From Methanomassiliicoccales archaeon (GTDB lineage Archaea > Thermoplasmatota > Thermoplasmata > Methanomassiliicoccales > UBA472): 49,709 nt of DNA. Of this stretch, positions 32,986-40,732 are shown one piece after another. The DNA lies in NCBI GenBank assembly GCA_035527755.1, contig DATKZX010000013.1:1-49709 (forward strand). The letters are read 5' to 3'. The notes below the pieces were generated by a model that saw nothing but the letters and a program-made list of their open reading frames with translations, did not search any database and was not told the origin of the DNA. Position 1 is the first letter of the stretch; each line of letters starts with the position of its first letter. A program made the position numbers and the translations under genes.

Positions 32986-34194
32986 ATGTCTTTCCCTAAG
33001 AATGACCCGGTTAAAATCGGAAATTCATCATCATTCAATGGGAATGCTGCACCAAAGATAATTACTCCAGAGCCTAATTCTCCTTCTGAGGGTTCGAATG
33101 CCAAGCGCAAAGCTGGCAAAAGTAAATCCTCTGTGGTCAAACGCAAGCCAGGAAAGAAAAGGAAGGGGAGAAGTATGGGCAGATACCCCTTTCTAACCTG
33201 GAAGAGCAAGTATCTTGAGACGATGGGGAGTAATTATACGGAGGCTACTAGAAAGGAGCATGATCGGAGATATCGAAGGATGCACAGGGATATGACAATG
33301 CTGGTTGAGAAGGGAAAAATGACTACCACCAATCCTGAGAAGATGACAGCGGAGGATATTCTAACTTTCATGGGATACCTTAAATCGAAAAAGGTCAAAG
33401 AAAGTGAAAGATGCCATGATCTGTCAGCTTTGAAAAATCTATTTGCCTTTGTCGGTAGTCTAGCCGTGGAACAGTTTAAAATTAAGTATAAAACAATGGT
33501 TCCACAAAGAAGACAGGGACGATATCCCCCGATGCAGGATACCGACTTTGAGGTCTTATTAAAGGCCTCTGAGACGGTCGATAATGACAATTGGAGGCTA
33601 TTGCAGGCCTATGCCATTGTCATTCTTTCCATCTGTGCAGGTCTGAGAAATAAGGAGCTCCGCCTCAGCGATGTCTATGATCTTGACGCTAATGAATGGA
33701 TATTCCATGCTAGGAGGGTCAAGGGAGAAGACACATATGGCCAGGCCAGAGATATTCCGATAAGGCCTGAGGCTCGTAGATTACTCATAAGATACTTGAG
33801 ATTGAGAAAGCGATTAGTTGCCGAAAAAAGACCGGATAACTTGGCTCTCTTTCCAGCATTGGGAGACAAGAGGGATGGGTATTATGTTGGCAACAGTCTG
33901 CAAAAATTGAAGACCTTAGTGGAACAGGACACCGGAATCAAGTTCGATCTGAGGATGTGCCGTAGGACATTTGGACAATTGGCACTCGATGAAGGGATGA
34001 GCATTGAATCTGTGTCTGGTTTCTTGGGTCATAGTAATACAAAGACCACAGAGAACAACTATTGCCGGAGAAAACAGGATTTGGCAATAAAGGAAGCTAA
34101 GAGATTATGGAACGATCAACATGATTCTAGCTCCTTGCCGATTGTAAAAACCCCTCTGATTGAATCTAAATATGAGGTGACTGGATATGTTTGA
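32986..34194 (+). CDS. Tyrosine recombinase/integrase
   Basis: A 402-aa enzyme. A disordered basic N-terminus (KRKPGKKRKGRS) precedes a core-binding SAM-like domain (about 75-170) and the catalytic domain. Seen: the first arginine in ICAGLRNKELRL, then RMCRRTFGQLALDEG in the place of HxxR (the histidine appears replaced by arginine), SGFLGHSNTKTTENNY with the histidine and the nucleophilic tyrosine. It would insert and excise the element at the tRNA-Gly 3' end. It ends 9 bp before attR. An AGGAG lies 12 nt before the ATG. Confidence 0.92.
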   Translation: MSFPKNDPVKIGNSSSFNGNAAPKIITPEPNSPSEGSNAKRKAGKSKSSVVKRKPGKKRKGRSMGRYPFLTWKSKYLETMGSNYTEATRKEHDRRYRRMHRDMTMLVEKGKMTTTNPEKMTAEDILTFMGYLKSKKVKESERCHDLSALKNLFAFVGSLAVEQFKIKYKTMVPQRRQGRYPPMQDTDFEVLLKASETVDNDNWRLLQAYAIVILSICAGLRNKELRLSDVYDLDANEWIFHARRVKGEDTYGQARDIPIRPEARRLLIRYLRLRKRLVAEKRPDNLALFPALGDKRDGYYVGNSLQKLKTLVEQDTGIKFDLRMCRRTFGQLALDEGMSIESVSGFLGHSNTKTTENNYCRRKQDLAIKEAKRLWNDQHDSSSLPIVKTPLIESKYEVTGYV

Positions 34195-34203
34195 GAGTGA
34201 AGA

Positions 34204-34216
34204 CCGACACCTGCAC
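34204..34216 (+). repeat. attR core
   Basis: CCGACACCTGCAC, the direct copy of the tRNA-Gly 3' end at 30634-30646, directly after the integrase stop codon. Confidence 0.88.
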
Positions 34217-34449
34217 CATTTTCCCTTTTATGCCATATCCCTTCACCGACCATTTTTCTATTCATAAAAAATTTCCTGTGGTGACGAACATGAGCGATTT
34301 ATGTTATCCCGCCCATGCAGGCGAAACGGTGAGCTTTCAGAAATGAATGATCTATGATAAGACATACATGATCCACGGCCAGCTGCATAACTGATCTGAG
34401 GATCGTCCGTAAGATCGGAAGTTCATTGGAGCTGTGCAAGAACTATCTG
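34217..34449. other. Intergenic sequence after attR, no gene seen
   Basis: Host DNA that would have followed tRNA-Gly before insertion. I find no credible frame, RNA or repeat here. An 83-codon minus-strand frame at 34352-34603 crosses the arcS terminator hairpin and has a proline-rich, non-protein-like translation. Confidence 0.5.
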
Positions 34450-34498
34450 AAAAAAATGTAAGGCGGGGGAGACGGGGCCTGTTGTCCCCCTCCGCCTT
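34450..34498 (-). terminator. Hairpin-plus-T terminator of arcS
   Basis: On the minus strand AAGGCGGAGGGGGAC pairs with GTCTCCCCCGCCTT (34460-34498, one bulge), followed by TACA and seven T residues (34450-34456 read in complement). It lies about 145 nt after the arcS stop and looks like an intrinsic terminator. Confidence 0.6.
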
Positions 34499-34644
34499 GG
34501 GATGGTCGTCATAGTCAGGGGCACGAAGCCCGTATTTTATGGTAGTTCTTGCTGATATTAAAGGCAAGAAGGGGAGAGGTGAGTGAAAATAGAATGGGGG
34601 CAATAAAAGACTGGCCCACCTTCAATATCAGTGAAAATGTTTAC

Positions 34645-36303
34645 TCACTTTCGCTTGTGCCGCACCTTGACCGCTTCACCCCGGCGCATATCCATCATCT
34701 CCCGGCCGCCCATGGTAGCTACGCCTACGCCGACGACCTTCTCGTTGCGCATGATAGCCACTTCTTCGCCAGCCCTGATGGATTCATCGGCGTCCGCGAC
34801 ACCGACGGCGAAAAGACTTCCCTTCAGTTCAAAGTCTCCCATGACCACCTTGGGCATTACCGGCAATATCGATTCCGCGCCTTCGATGGTCAGGGAGATC
34901 ATTCCCCGCTCCGGGTTAAGCATGCCCCTCTGCTCCTTTCGATGCATGATCTTCATGAAGGGATAGTTGCCCAGGATGTGAGCGTCCTCCAGCAGTGCTT
35001 CGCCCCCGGGCCCGAACTGGAAACCGGATACGGAGGACATGGCCGCCCAGCGGTCCATCGACGGATCGATGCGATCGTAAGTTCCGCAGAGCGCCACCAA
35101 TGTCTCCTTGAGCTTACCCAAGGAAGCGTTGGATGTGGGGGAGCCGTCCGAGGTGATGGTCCCATCCAGCACCTCCTGGATGATGGGACCCTCGTCTCCC
35201 AGATGGATGATGACGTGATCGTAGCCCTGCTTGGCCACGGACAGTGTCATGTCCTGTACCATGGCCTGCTCCTCCCGGTCCCAGTGACCGGTGACGGGTA
35301 TGTCGTACTGCGCTGCCGGATAGAACAGTTCCAGTTCTCGGGGGACCGCCCCTAGTGGTGAGGTGATGATCATCTCTTGGACCACTGCTCCGTTGGGGAC
35401 CTCCCACAGCACCTGACGGAAGAGCCTATGGCTCTTCGACGTGTAGTAGGGCTTCTTGGCCGAGCAGGGGATGAGCAGCAATATCTTACGGTGGTCGGGA
35501 CGATGGAAACGTGTTTTGACCATCTCCCTGAAACGTTTGACGTCCGGTCGGACCAGGGATTGCTTGGCGTTGCAGTAGAAACGTGGACCGACCACCCCGA
35601 AGTCCGTCTCTTGATAGGCGTAATGATCGTCATCGCAAATACGCAGTGCGGCCACGTTCCAAGGGGTGGCCTGGGAACGTAGCTCTGCCAGTTCCCTCAT
35701 CCTGCCCATGGATATCATATGCTTGATCAGACCGATCTCGTTCATCATCTGTTGTCGGTTGAACTGCTTCAGGTCGGTCTTCCCGTCCATAAGCCAGGAG
35801 GCCTTGTCCGCCGATATCGCTCCTTCCGGCAGGGATAACTGCCCCAATGCCGCCCGGTGATCGATCAATGCGCTGTCCACGAGGTCCACGCCAAGATAGA
35901 TCAGTATGGCCAGGTTGGTGGTATCGGCCATGCCGGGAGCGTATATCAGCTTGGAACGTCCCACTTCGCTCCTAAAGGACACTAAGGCGTTCACGAACGT
36001 TCGGGCGTCCCGACGCAGTTCAAAGGCGTTCTTCAAGACGGCGATCTCGGTCGATTCCGGCTCCGGTGACAAACAGCTTTCTTGAAGGAGGTTCCTGGCC
36101 CTCAGCGATGGAACCATCCCATCGCTCCATATCTTTAGGACCTCGCGGTCGCCCATTTTCAGTTCTGGACCTTCCTCGCCCATGCGGACGCTCAGCCCTT
36201 GTTCTCCACCCACCATGAAGACACCAGGTGTCTCTACCGAGCTGTCCTCTAAAGACCATAGGCAACGGCGAGCAGTTCCGGACCGGGCCAGCAGTTCCAA
36301 CAT
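34645..36303 (-). CDS. arcS: Archaeosine synthase ArcS (TgtA2)
   Basis: A 552-aa enzyme converting preQ0 to archaeosine at G15 of archaeal tRNA. The N-terminal half is a degenerate tRNA-guanine transglycosylase domain (YAPGMADTTNLAILIYLGVD). The middle holds the ArcS hallmark LIPCSAKKPYYTSKSHR. The C-terminal 75 residues form a PUA RNA-binding domain (FELKGSLFAVGVADADESI to KVRHKRK). A minus-strand TTTAATAGAT (36321-36330) about 23 nt before the ATG fits a leaderless start. It is downstream of the sulfur-relay operon on the same strand but with its own box. Confidence 0.94.
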   Translation of the reverse strand: MLELLARSGTARRCLWSLEDSSVETPGVFMVGGEQGLSVRMGEEGPELKMGDREVLKIWSDGMVPSLRARNLLQESCLSPEPESTEIAVLKNAFELRRDARTFVNALVSFRSEVGRSKLIYAPGMADTTNLAILIYLGVDLVDSALIDHRAALGQLSLPEGAISADKASWLMDGKTDLKQFNRQQMMNEIGLIKHMISMGRMRELAELRSQATPWNVAALRICDDDHYAYQETDFGVVGPRFYCNAKQSLVRPDVKRFREMVKTRFHRPDHRKILLLIPCSAKKPYYTSKSHRLFRQVLWEVPNGAVVQEMIITSPLGAVPRELELFYPAAQYDIPVTGHWDREEQAMVQDMTLSVAKQGYDHVIIHLGDEGPIIQEVLDGTITSDGSPTSNASLGKLKETLVALCGTYDRIDPSMDRWAAMSSVSGFQFGPGGEALLEDAHILGNYPFMKIMHRKEQRGMLNPERGMISLTIEGAESILPVMPKVVMGDFELKGSLFAVGVADADESIRAGEEVAIMRNEKVVGVGVATMGGREMMDMRRGEAVKVRHKRK

Positions 36304-36349
36304 AAAACGGTGATTACTCTATCTATTAAAAAGGATGGTGAAAGGGGTT

Positions 36350-36709
36350 TCAGAAGGTCGTCACCAAATCGTGCTCGGCGATCACCTGACGGGCCTTTTC
36401 CCAATCGATGACCTCCACGCCCTCGATCAAAGGTACGTCGCCGACCACTTTCAGAAGGTCCTCGCCAACCACGTATATCTTGGCCTCGAAGTCCAGAAGG
36501 TCGGTTATGGCTTCAGCGTTGGATGGCATCTTCACTGCCTCCGGTCTCTGAGCCTTGACGGCGTTAAGCGTGCCTTCCCCCACCAGCAGTACGTCGGATA
36601 CCGGGACCAGCCCCGAGACCAGCATTCCCAATCCTGCCCGCAGACCGGCGAAGGCCTCCTCGAACCCATACGGAGGTTTGGTGACCAATATCAATATGCT
36701 CTCTGCCAT
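36350..36709 (-). CDS. DsrF/TusC-like protein
   Basis: A 119-aa member of the DsrEFH fold: SILILVTKPPYGFEEAFAGLRAG at the start and DVLLVGEGTLNAV after it match the TusC/DsrF type. It lacks cysteine, so it is probably a structural partner in a heteromer with its cysteine-bearing neighbours. It is the last gene of the operon 36350-38071, 4 bp after the DsrE gene. Confidence 0.82.
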   Translation of the reverse strand: MAESILILVTKPPYGFEEAFAGLRAGLGMLVSGLVPVSDVLLVGEGTLNAVKAQRPEAVKMPSNAEAITDLLDFEAKIYVVGEDLLKVVGDVPLIEGVEVIDWEKARQVIAEHDLVTTF

Positions 36710-36713
36710 CTCA

Positions 36714-37070
36714 TCACCTCGCTATGGTCACCATGCGATCGCTCTCCGCAACAAACCTGGACAGGTCGTTGGTGAGGCTTCCGATCTTGGTGCCCTCGAT
36801 CTCTTCTCCACGAGCGATGCCACGAGCCTTGCAACAGGTCTCGCAGACCACCACCTCAAGCCCTTTCTCCAGCAGCTCCTTGGTCTCGTTGCCCACGTTG
36901 GGAAAGCGCTTGGGGTCCTGACCGTTCTTGATAAGCGTCACGGCCTCTCCATAGCCGAAGATGCGCACCCCGTACCCTTTGTCCAAAGCGGCCCGTGCCA
37001 ATTTGACCATGACGTTCGCGTCCATGTTCATCATGGTGCCGGTCCTTACTTGGATCGTCAGTGTCTTCAT
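36714..37070 (-). CDS. DsrE/TusD-like sulfurtransferase subunit
   Basis: A 118-aa DsrE-family protein. Seen: DANVMVKLARAALDKGYGVRIFGYGEAVTLI and, near residue 80, VVVCETCCKARGI with three closely spaced cysteines that could carry persulfide sulfur. The cluster suggests it accepts sulfur from the TusA protein encoded upstream. Confidence 0.85.
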   Translation of the reverse strand: MKTLTIQVRTGTMMNMDANVMVKLARAALDKGYGVRIFGYGEAVTLIKNGQDPKRFPNVGNETKELLEKGLEVVVCETCCKARGIARGEEIEGTKIGSLTNDLSRFVAESDRMVTIAR

Positions 37071-37079
37071 TTCCTCACC

Positions 37080-37379
37080 TCACACCGTTATGGTCTGTTC
37101 GAACCTCTCCATGATGAGGTCGACCGCTTCGGAATAGTCGATGATCTTGAACTCAGGCATTGCCAGAGGTAGACCCCTTGCTTCCCAGTCGTCCTTTATG
37201 ACATAGACATCCTTGACGACCGATCCCAGCTCCTTGCCTTTCTTGGCATTTGCGGCGAACAGCACCGCGTCCTCGAAAAGCAAGGCGGCGCTGGGGGCGC
37301 CCTCGCCCATCGATCTCACCAGGTCGTAGCTGGTGAACTCGTGGGGAGATTTTAGCAATATGAACAATTTGGACCTCAT
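37080..37379 (-). CDS. DsrH/TusB-like or DsrE-fold protein
   Basis: A 99-aa protein: KLFILLKSPHEFTSYDLVRSM then AALLFEDAVLFAANAK fit the DsrH/TusB pattern, with a C-terminal YSEAVDLIMERFEQTI. There is no cysteine. ATG 37379 is preceded by GGTGAT, the recurrent ribosome site in this operon. It is 9 bp from the next gene. Confidence 0.75.
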   Translation of the reverse strand: MRSKLFILLKSPHEFTSYDLVRSMGEGAPSAALLFEDAVLFAANAKKGKELGSVVKDVYVIKDDWEARGLPLAMPEFKIIDYSEAVDLIMERFEQTITV

Positions 37380-37389
37380 GTCATCACCT

Positions 37390-37800
37390 TCAGCCGAGGA
37401 ACAGCTGCATGTCCGAGTCCGCTCCGATGTCCAGGAAGGCTGCGGCACCCAATATGGTAACGCCGTCGATCAGATCTTCCTTTTTAATGCCCATCAGCTC
37501 CATGGAAGTGTTGCAGGCGTACAGGTGAATGCCCAGGTCCTTGGCCATCGTTAACTGTTCTTGGAAGGCCTCTATCCCCATGCCCTTCATCTTTTTGATC
37601 ATCATTCCGGTGAAAAAGCGGAACATTCCTGGCATTTTTGGATTGGACCCCTTCTTCAATAGTCTCAGGCCGAAGAAGGTGAAGAATATGTGGGTATCCA
37701 ACCCCATGCTGGCCGCAGTATTGCCCATCATCATGGACATCATGGCCTTGTCGAAGGTGCCTTCGGACACCACCATCGCGAACTTCTTTGTCTCTACCAT
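37390..37800 (-). CDS. DsrE2-like (PF13686-type) protein
   Basis: A 136-aa protein with VSEGTFDKAMMSMMMGNTAA, DTHIFFTFFGLRLLKK and LYACNTSMELMGI carrying the conserved cysteine. This is the pattern of DsrE2 proteins, which occur next to TusA in archaeal and bacterial sulfur metabolism. It is methionine-rich. The start ATG 37800 follows AGGTGA by 5 nt; ATG 37806 overlaps that site. Confidence 0.84.
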   Translation of the reverse strand: MVETKKFAMVVSEGTFDKAMMSMMMGNTAASMGLDTHIFFTFFGLRLLKKGSNPKMPGMFRFFTGMMIKKMKGMGIEAFQEQLTMAKDLGIHLYACNTSMELMGIKKEDLIDGVTILGAAAFLDIGADSDMQLFLG

Positions 37801-37840
37801 TACCATCACCTACTGTCGATATGATTTGATTCACGTCTCT

Positions 37841-38071
37841 TTATTGTATCTTTTTAATGTAGAAGTAGAACACGTTCCCCTCATCCCTCTGATCTACGAT
37901 CTCGTTCCCGGTCCTCTTGCACCATGCGGGAACGTCCTCTTTGGAGCCAACGTCATCAGCGATGAGCTCCAGCACGGCACCGACCGGCATCTCCTTCATT
38001 TTCTTGGCCAATTTCACGATCGGCATAGGGCACATCAAGCCCTTGGCATCAAGTGTATCGTTCTTTTCCAT
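37841..38071 (-). CDS. TusA/SirA-family sulfur carrier
   Basis: A 76-aa protein: KNDTLDAKGLMCPMPIVKLAKKM holds the family's CPxP motif, whose cysteine carries persulfide sulfur. The C-terminal DVPAWCKRTGNEIVDQ is also typical. It is the first gene of the five-gene operon. ATG 38071 is preceded by GGAG at 8 nt; an in-frame GTG lies at 38080. It likely passes sulfur to the DsrE-type proteins for tRNA or cofactor thiolation; the acceptor is not shown. Confidence 0.92.
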   Translation of the reverse strand: MEKNDTLDAKGLMCPMPIVKLAKKMKEMPVGAVLELIADDVGSKEDVPAWCKRTGNEIVDQRDEGNVFYFYIKKIQ

Positions 38072-38090
38072 TGAACCCACTCCAACGGTT

Positions 38091-38106
38091 TTGCACGGTT
38101 GTGCAA
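38091..38106. promoter_or_regulatory. Operator candidate of sulfur-relay operon
   Basis: TTGCAC-GGTT-GTGCAA, a perfect inverted repeat lying between the operon's TATA box and its expected start site. The divergent TrmB-like regulator gene begins 56 bp away and is the obvious candidate to bind here. Confidence 0.6.
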
Positions 38107-38109
38107 CAA

Positions 38110-38119
38110 TTATATATAA
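38110..38119 (-). promoter_or_regulatory. TATA box of TusA/Dsr operon
   Basis: TTATATATAA, centred about 43 nt before ATG 38071, leaving a leader of about 17 nt with GGAG. The palindrome at 38091 begins right after it on the transcribed side. Confidence 0.65.
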
Positions 38120-38126
38120 CTGTAGG

Positions 38127-38134
38127 TTTATAAG
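38127..38134 (+). promoter_or_regulatory. TATA box of TrmB-like regulator
   Basis: TTTATAAG about 32 nt before the TTG start at 38162, back to back with the operon promoter on the other strand. Confidence 0.5.
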
Positions 38135-38161
38135 CTTTTCTAACTAAAGGAGCGTGGTCTC

Positions 38162-38524
38162 TTGTTACCAGAATCGATCAAAGATATCAACAGCTGTCAG
38201 GATCTGGTACAGTGCGTCTTCAACCTCAACGGGTTCGAGGTGGAAGTGTACGAGAAGCTATTTGAGATAGGACCGGTGAACGCCAACGAACTGGCCGATG
38301 TAATTGGAAAGGACCGCTCCACTGTCTATCGAGCATTGCAGAAGATGCTGTCCTGCGGAATGGTGTTCAGGGAGACCCGGAGCATCCCTCGTGGCGGTTA
38401 TTTCCACGTATACCGGGCCATCGGAAAGAACGATCTGCGTCTGAAGTTGGAAGGATGCGTGGATAATTGGTATGGAAAGATGAAGCTCGCTTTGGACCAG
38501 CTCAGCGGTAATGATTCAGCATAG
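38162..38524 (+). CDS. TrmB-like winged-helix transcription regulator
   Basis: A 120-aa protein: VYEKLFEIGPVNANELADVIG and RSTVYRALQKMLSCGMVFRE form the wHTH of the TrmB family, followed by RGGYFHVYRA as the wing. There is no sugar-binding domain. Cysteines at SCQDLVQC, LSC and EGC could sense redox or sulfur state, but that is inference. The start is TTG with GGAG 9 nt upstream. It is divergent from the TusA/Dsr operon and probably controls it. Confidence 0.87.
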   Translation: MLPESIKDINSCQDLVQCVFNLNGFEVEVYEKLFEIGPVNANELADVIGKDRSTVYRALQKMLSCGMVFRETRSIPRGGYFHVYRAIGKNDLRLKLEGCVDNWYGKMKLALDQLSGNDSA

Positions 38525-38572
38525 GCCGGATCAAAGGGTCGCCTTCATATCGATCTGTATTTATTGGTCCAA

Positions 38573-38625
38573 GGTTTATAATATAAATAATTATATATTA
38601 TATCAATAATATTAATATTATCATC
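38573..38625 (+). promoter_or_regulatory. AT-rich promoter region of pyrBI
   Basis: A run of overlapping TATA-like sequences, including TTTATAATATAAATAATTA, then ATTAATATTATC. This stretch is nearly free of G and C and lies 67-119 nt before the preferred pyrB start. Which box is used cannot be told. Confidence 0.45.
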
Positions 38626-38691
38626 TGAAATTATGAGATGGGTGATTATCCCAAGAGTCAAATACGGTCTCGAAGATTCAACATTGAGAGC

Positions 38692-39621
38692 ATGAGCTTC
38701 ACAGGAATGGACATCGTGTCGATCCGCGATCTTACCCATGAACAGATCGAAGAGGTCTTGGAACGGTCCGAGAAGATGATCCCCTACGCCAGGGGAGAGA
38801 TGAGGTCCAAAGCCCTGGACGGGAAGATATTGGCCACCCTTTTCTTCGAGCCATCCACCCGCACTCGAATGTCTTTCGAGAGCGCCATGATGCGCCTGGG
38901 AGGAAGGATAACCGACCTGGGCGTTCCCTCCATGAGCTCCATATCCAAGGGCGAATCCCTGGCGGATACCATCCGCATGGTGGAGGTCTATTCGGACATC
39001 ATCGTCATCAGACATCCCCGTGAGGGAGCGGCAAGGTTGGCGGCCCGTTTCTCTTCCAGACCGGTCATCAACGCGGGGGACGGCGCCGGGCAGCACCCTA
39101 CTCAGACATTGCTTGACCTTTTCACAATAAAACGGATAAAAAAGGACTTTAAAAAGCTCAAGGTGGTCATGGTGGGTGACCTGAAGTACGGACGGACCGC
39201 TCACTCCCTGGCCGAAGCGTTGAGCTCCTTCGGCGTGGAGCTTACCTTCGTAGCTCCGGCCACCCTGCAAATGCCCAAGGAGACGGTCAAGCAGGTGGAG
39301 AAGATGGGCTGCAAGCCCAAGCTGACCAACCACCTGGAGGAGACCATCGCCGATGCCGATGTCCTCTATGTCACCCGGATACAGAAGGAAAGGTTCCCGG
39401 ACCTGGCCGAATATCAGAAAGTGGCCGGAATGTACCGGGTGGACCGCAAGCTGCTGCGGGAGGCCAAGAGCGACCTCATCGTCATGCACCCCCTGCCCAG
39501 GGTGGACGAGATCGATCATGAGGTGGATGAAACGCCCCATGCCAAGTACTTCGAACAGGCTTTCAATGGAGTGCCGGTGAGGATGGCGCTCCTCAACCTG
39601 GTCCTCGGAGGTGAACTATGA
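38692..39621 (+). CDS. pyrB: Aspartate carbamoyltransferase catalytic chain PyrB
   Basis: A 309-aa chain, the first committed enzyme of pyrimidine synthesis. Seen: the carbamoyl-phosphate site FFEPSTRTRMSFESAM, INAGDGAGQHPTQTLLDLFT, VVMVGDLKYGRTAHSLAEAL and a C-terminal HPLPRVDEIDHEVD. ATG 38692 (MSFTGMDIVSIRDL) gives the family's usual length and N-terminus; the frame is open to ATG 38638. The stop overlaps the pyrI start by 4 bp. Confidence 0.96.
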   Translation: MSFTGMDIVSIRDLTHEQIEEVLERSEKMIPYARGEMRSKALDGKILATLFFEPSTRTRMSFESAMMRLGGRITDLGVPSMSSISKGESLADTIRMVEVYSDIIVIRHPREGAARLAARFSSRPVINAGDGAGQHPTQTLLDLFTIKRIKKDFKKLKVVMVGDLKYGRTAHSLAEALSSFGVELTFVAPATLQMPKETVKQVEKMGCKPKLTNHLEETIADADVLYVTRIQKERFPDLAEYQKVAGMYRVDRKLLREAKSDLIVMHPLPRVDEIDHEVDETPHAKYFEQAFNGVPVRMALLNLVLGGEL

Positions 39622-40079
39622 TGAAGGAGTTCAAGGTGACGCCGATACGAAACGGCACGGTCATCGATCATATCGAATGCGGCATGGCGTTGAAAGTGCT
39701 GCGCATCATCGGCATGACCGAAGGCAAGGTGCAGTCCCCGGTCAGCGTGCTCATGCATGTGCCTTCGAAGAAGGAGGGATGGAAGGACGTGGTCAAGGTG
39801 GAGGATCGCGAACTTGATCCGAGAGAGGTGGACAAGATCGCCTTGATAGCACCTAAGGCCACCATCAACATCATCCGGGATTTCAACGTCGCCGAGAAGC
39901 ACAACGTAGTGATGCCCGAACGAGTCGTCGGCAAGGCTCGCTGCAGCAACCCCAACTGCATAACCAATCAGAACGAACCTATTGAACCTGAGTTCGTCGT
40001 AGAGGGGAAGAACCAGCCAGTGCTTCGCTGTGTCTATTGCGACCGGAATGTGGACGATATAGCCGAGAACTTGCTCTGA
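39618..40079 (+). CDS. pyrI: Aspartate carbamoyltransferase regulatory chain PyrI
   Basis: A 153-aa chain. The allosteric nucleotide domain (FKVTPIRNGTVIDHIECGMALKVL) is followed by a zinc domain with CSNPNC and CVYC, which docks on PyrB. It allows feedback control of PyrB by pyrimidine nucleotides. The ATG overlaps pyrB. Confidence 0.97.
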   Translation: MMKEFKVTPIRNGTVIDHIECGMALKVLRIIGMTEGKVQSPVSVLMHVPSKKEGWKDVVKVEDRELDPREVDKIALIAPKATINIIRDFNVAEKHNVVMPERVVGKARCSNPNCITNQNEPIEPEFVVEGKNQPVLRCVYCDRNVDDIAENLL

Positions 40080-40195
40080 ACGGGCCGAGCCCGCCGGACA
40101 TCTTCCCCGATTTTTTCTTAATGTTGATTCGAGCGACCTATCTTGAAGAAGTCCACCTTTGATATAACCGTTCAACGTTTGATGGGGTGAAGTTC

Positions 40196-40732
40196 ATGGG
40201 CGTATTCATACTGACTGGCATGCCCGGTGCGGGCAAAGAGGAACTTGTGTCCGTCGCCAAAGGGCTGGGGTTCGAGATCAGAAGGATGGGCGATGTGGTC
40301 AGGGCCGAGGCGTTACAGCACGGCATCTCACCTCAAGACCAAGGTGTGGGGAAGTTCGCTCACAGGGAACGCGAGCTCCATGGATACGACATATGGGCCA
40401 AGAGGATTGTTCCCTTGGTGGGCGACGGTGATACGATCATCGACGGCTGCCGCGGGATGTCCGAGGTCAAGATATTCAGAGATGCGTTCGGAGAGCTTGT
40501 CAGGATCATCGCCATCCATAGCGCCCCTTCCACTCGCTACCCACGCCTGGTCAATAGAGGAAGGTCCGACGCGCCCAAGGACCTCAAGGAGTTCGAGGAG
40601 AGGGACCAGCGGGAATTGGGTTGGGGATTGGGAGAGACCATCGCCTTGGCGGATATCGTACTGGTGAACGAAGGCGATATCGATTCTTTCAAAAAGGAGG
40701 CGGCCAAGTTGCTCAAGGAGATCAAGGGATGA
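40196..40732 (+). CDS. UPF0200-type P-loop nucleotide kinase-like protein
   Basis: A 178-aa protein: VFILTGMPGAGKEELVSVA is the P-loop, IRRMGDVVRAEAL the second motif, IIDGCRGMSEVKIF the Walker B region, and RGRSDAPKDLKEFEERDQRE the lid. It matches the archaeal UPF0200 family, related to dephospho-CoA and adenylate kinases; the substrate is unknown. The start ATG 40196 follows GGGGTGA by 5 nt. TTGATATAA at 40159-40167 is the likely TATA box. Its stop overlaps the next start by 4 bp. Confidence 0.87.
   Translation: MGVFILTGMPGAGKEELVSVAKGLGFEIRRMGDVVRAEALQHGISPQDQGVGKFAHRERELHGYDIWAKRIVPLVGDGDTIIDGCRGMSEVKIFRDAFGELVRIIAIHSAPSTRYPRLVNRGRSDAPKDLKEFEERDQRELGWGLGETIALADIVLVNEGDIDSFKKEAAKLLKEIKG

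Larger units (their letters stand above)
30634..34216 (+). mobile_element. Integrated rolling-circle plasmid/virus-like element in tRNA-Gly
   Basis: A low-GC island of about 3.58 kb bounded by a 13-bp direct repeat: the 3' end of tRNA-Gly on the left and a copy just after the integrase gene on the right. Contents in order: terminator-like hairpins, HUH Rep (+), HNH endonuclease (-), two GC-rich hairpins, small membrane protein (-), AT-rich repeat region, tyrosine integrase (+). The integrase lies intact inside the element, unlike SSV-type elements whose integrase gene is split on insertion. Codon use and base composition differ sharply from the GC-rich flanks. Boundaries are inferred from the repeat. 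Confidence 0.88.

Noticed and set aside
34352-34603. 83-codon minus-strand frame
   Set aside because: Runs across the arcS terminator hairpin, proline-rich, with no ribosome site or family.
38545-39540. Long minus-strand frame (331 codons)
   Set aside because: Antisense to pyrB; no family features.
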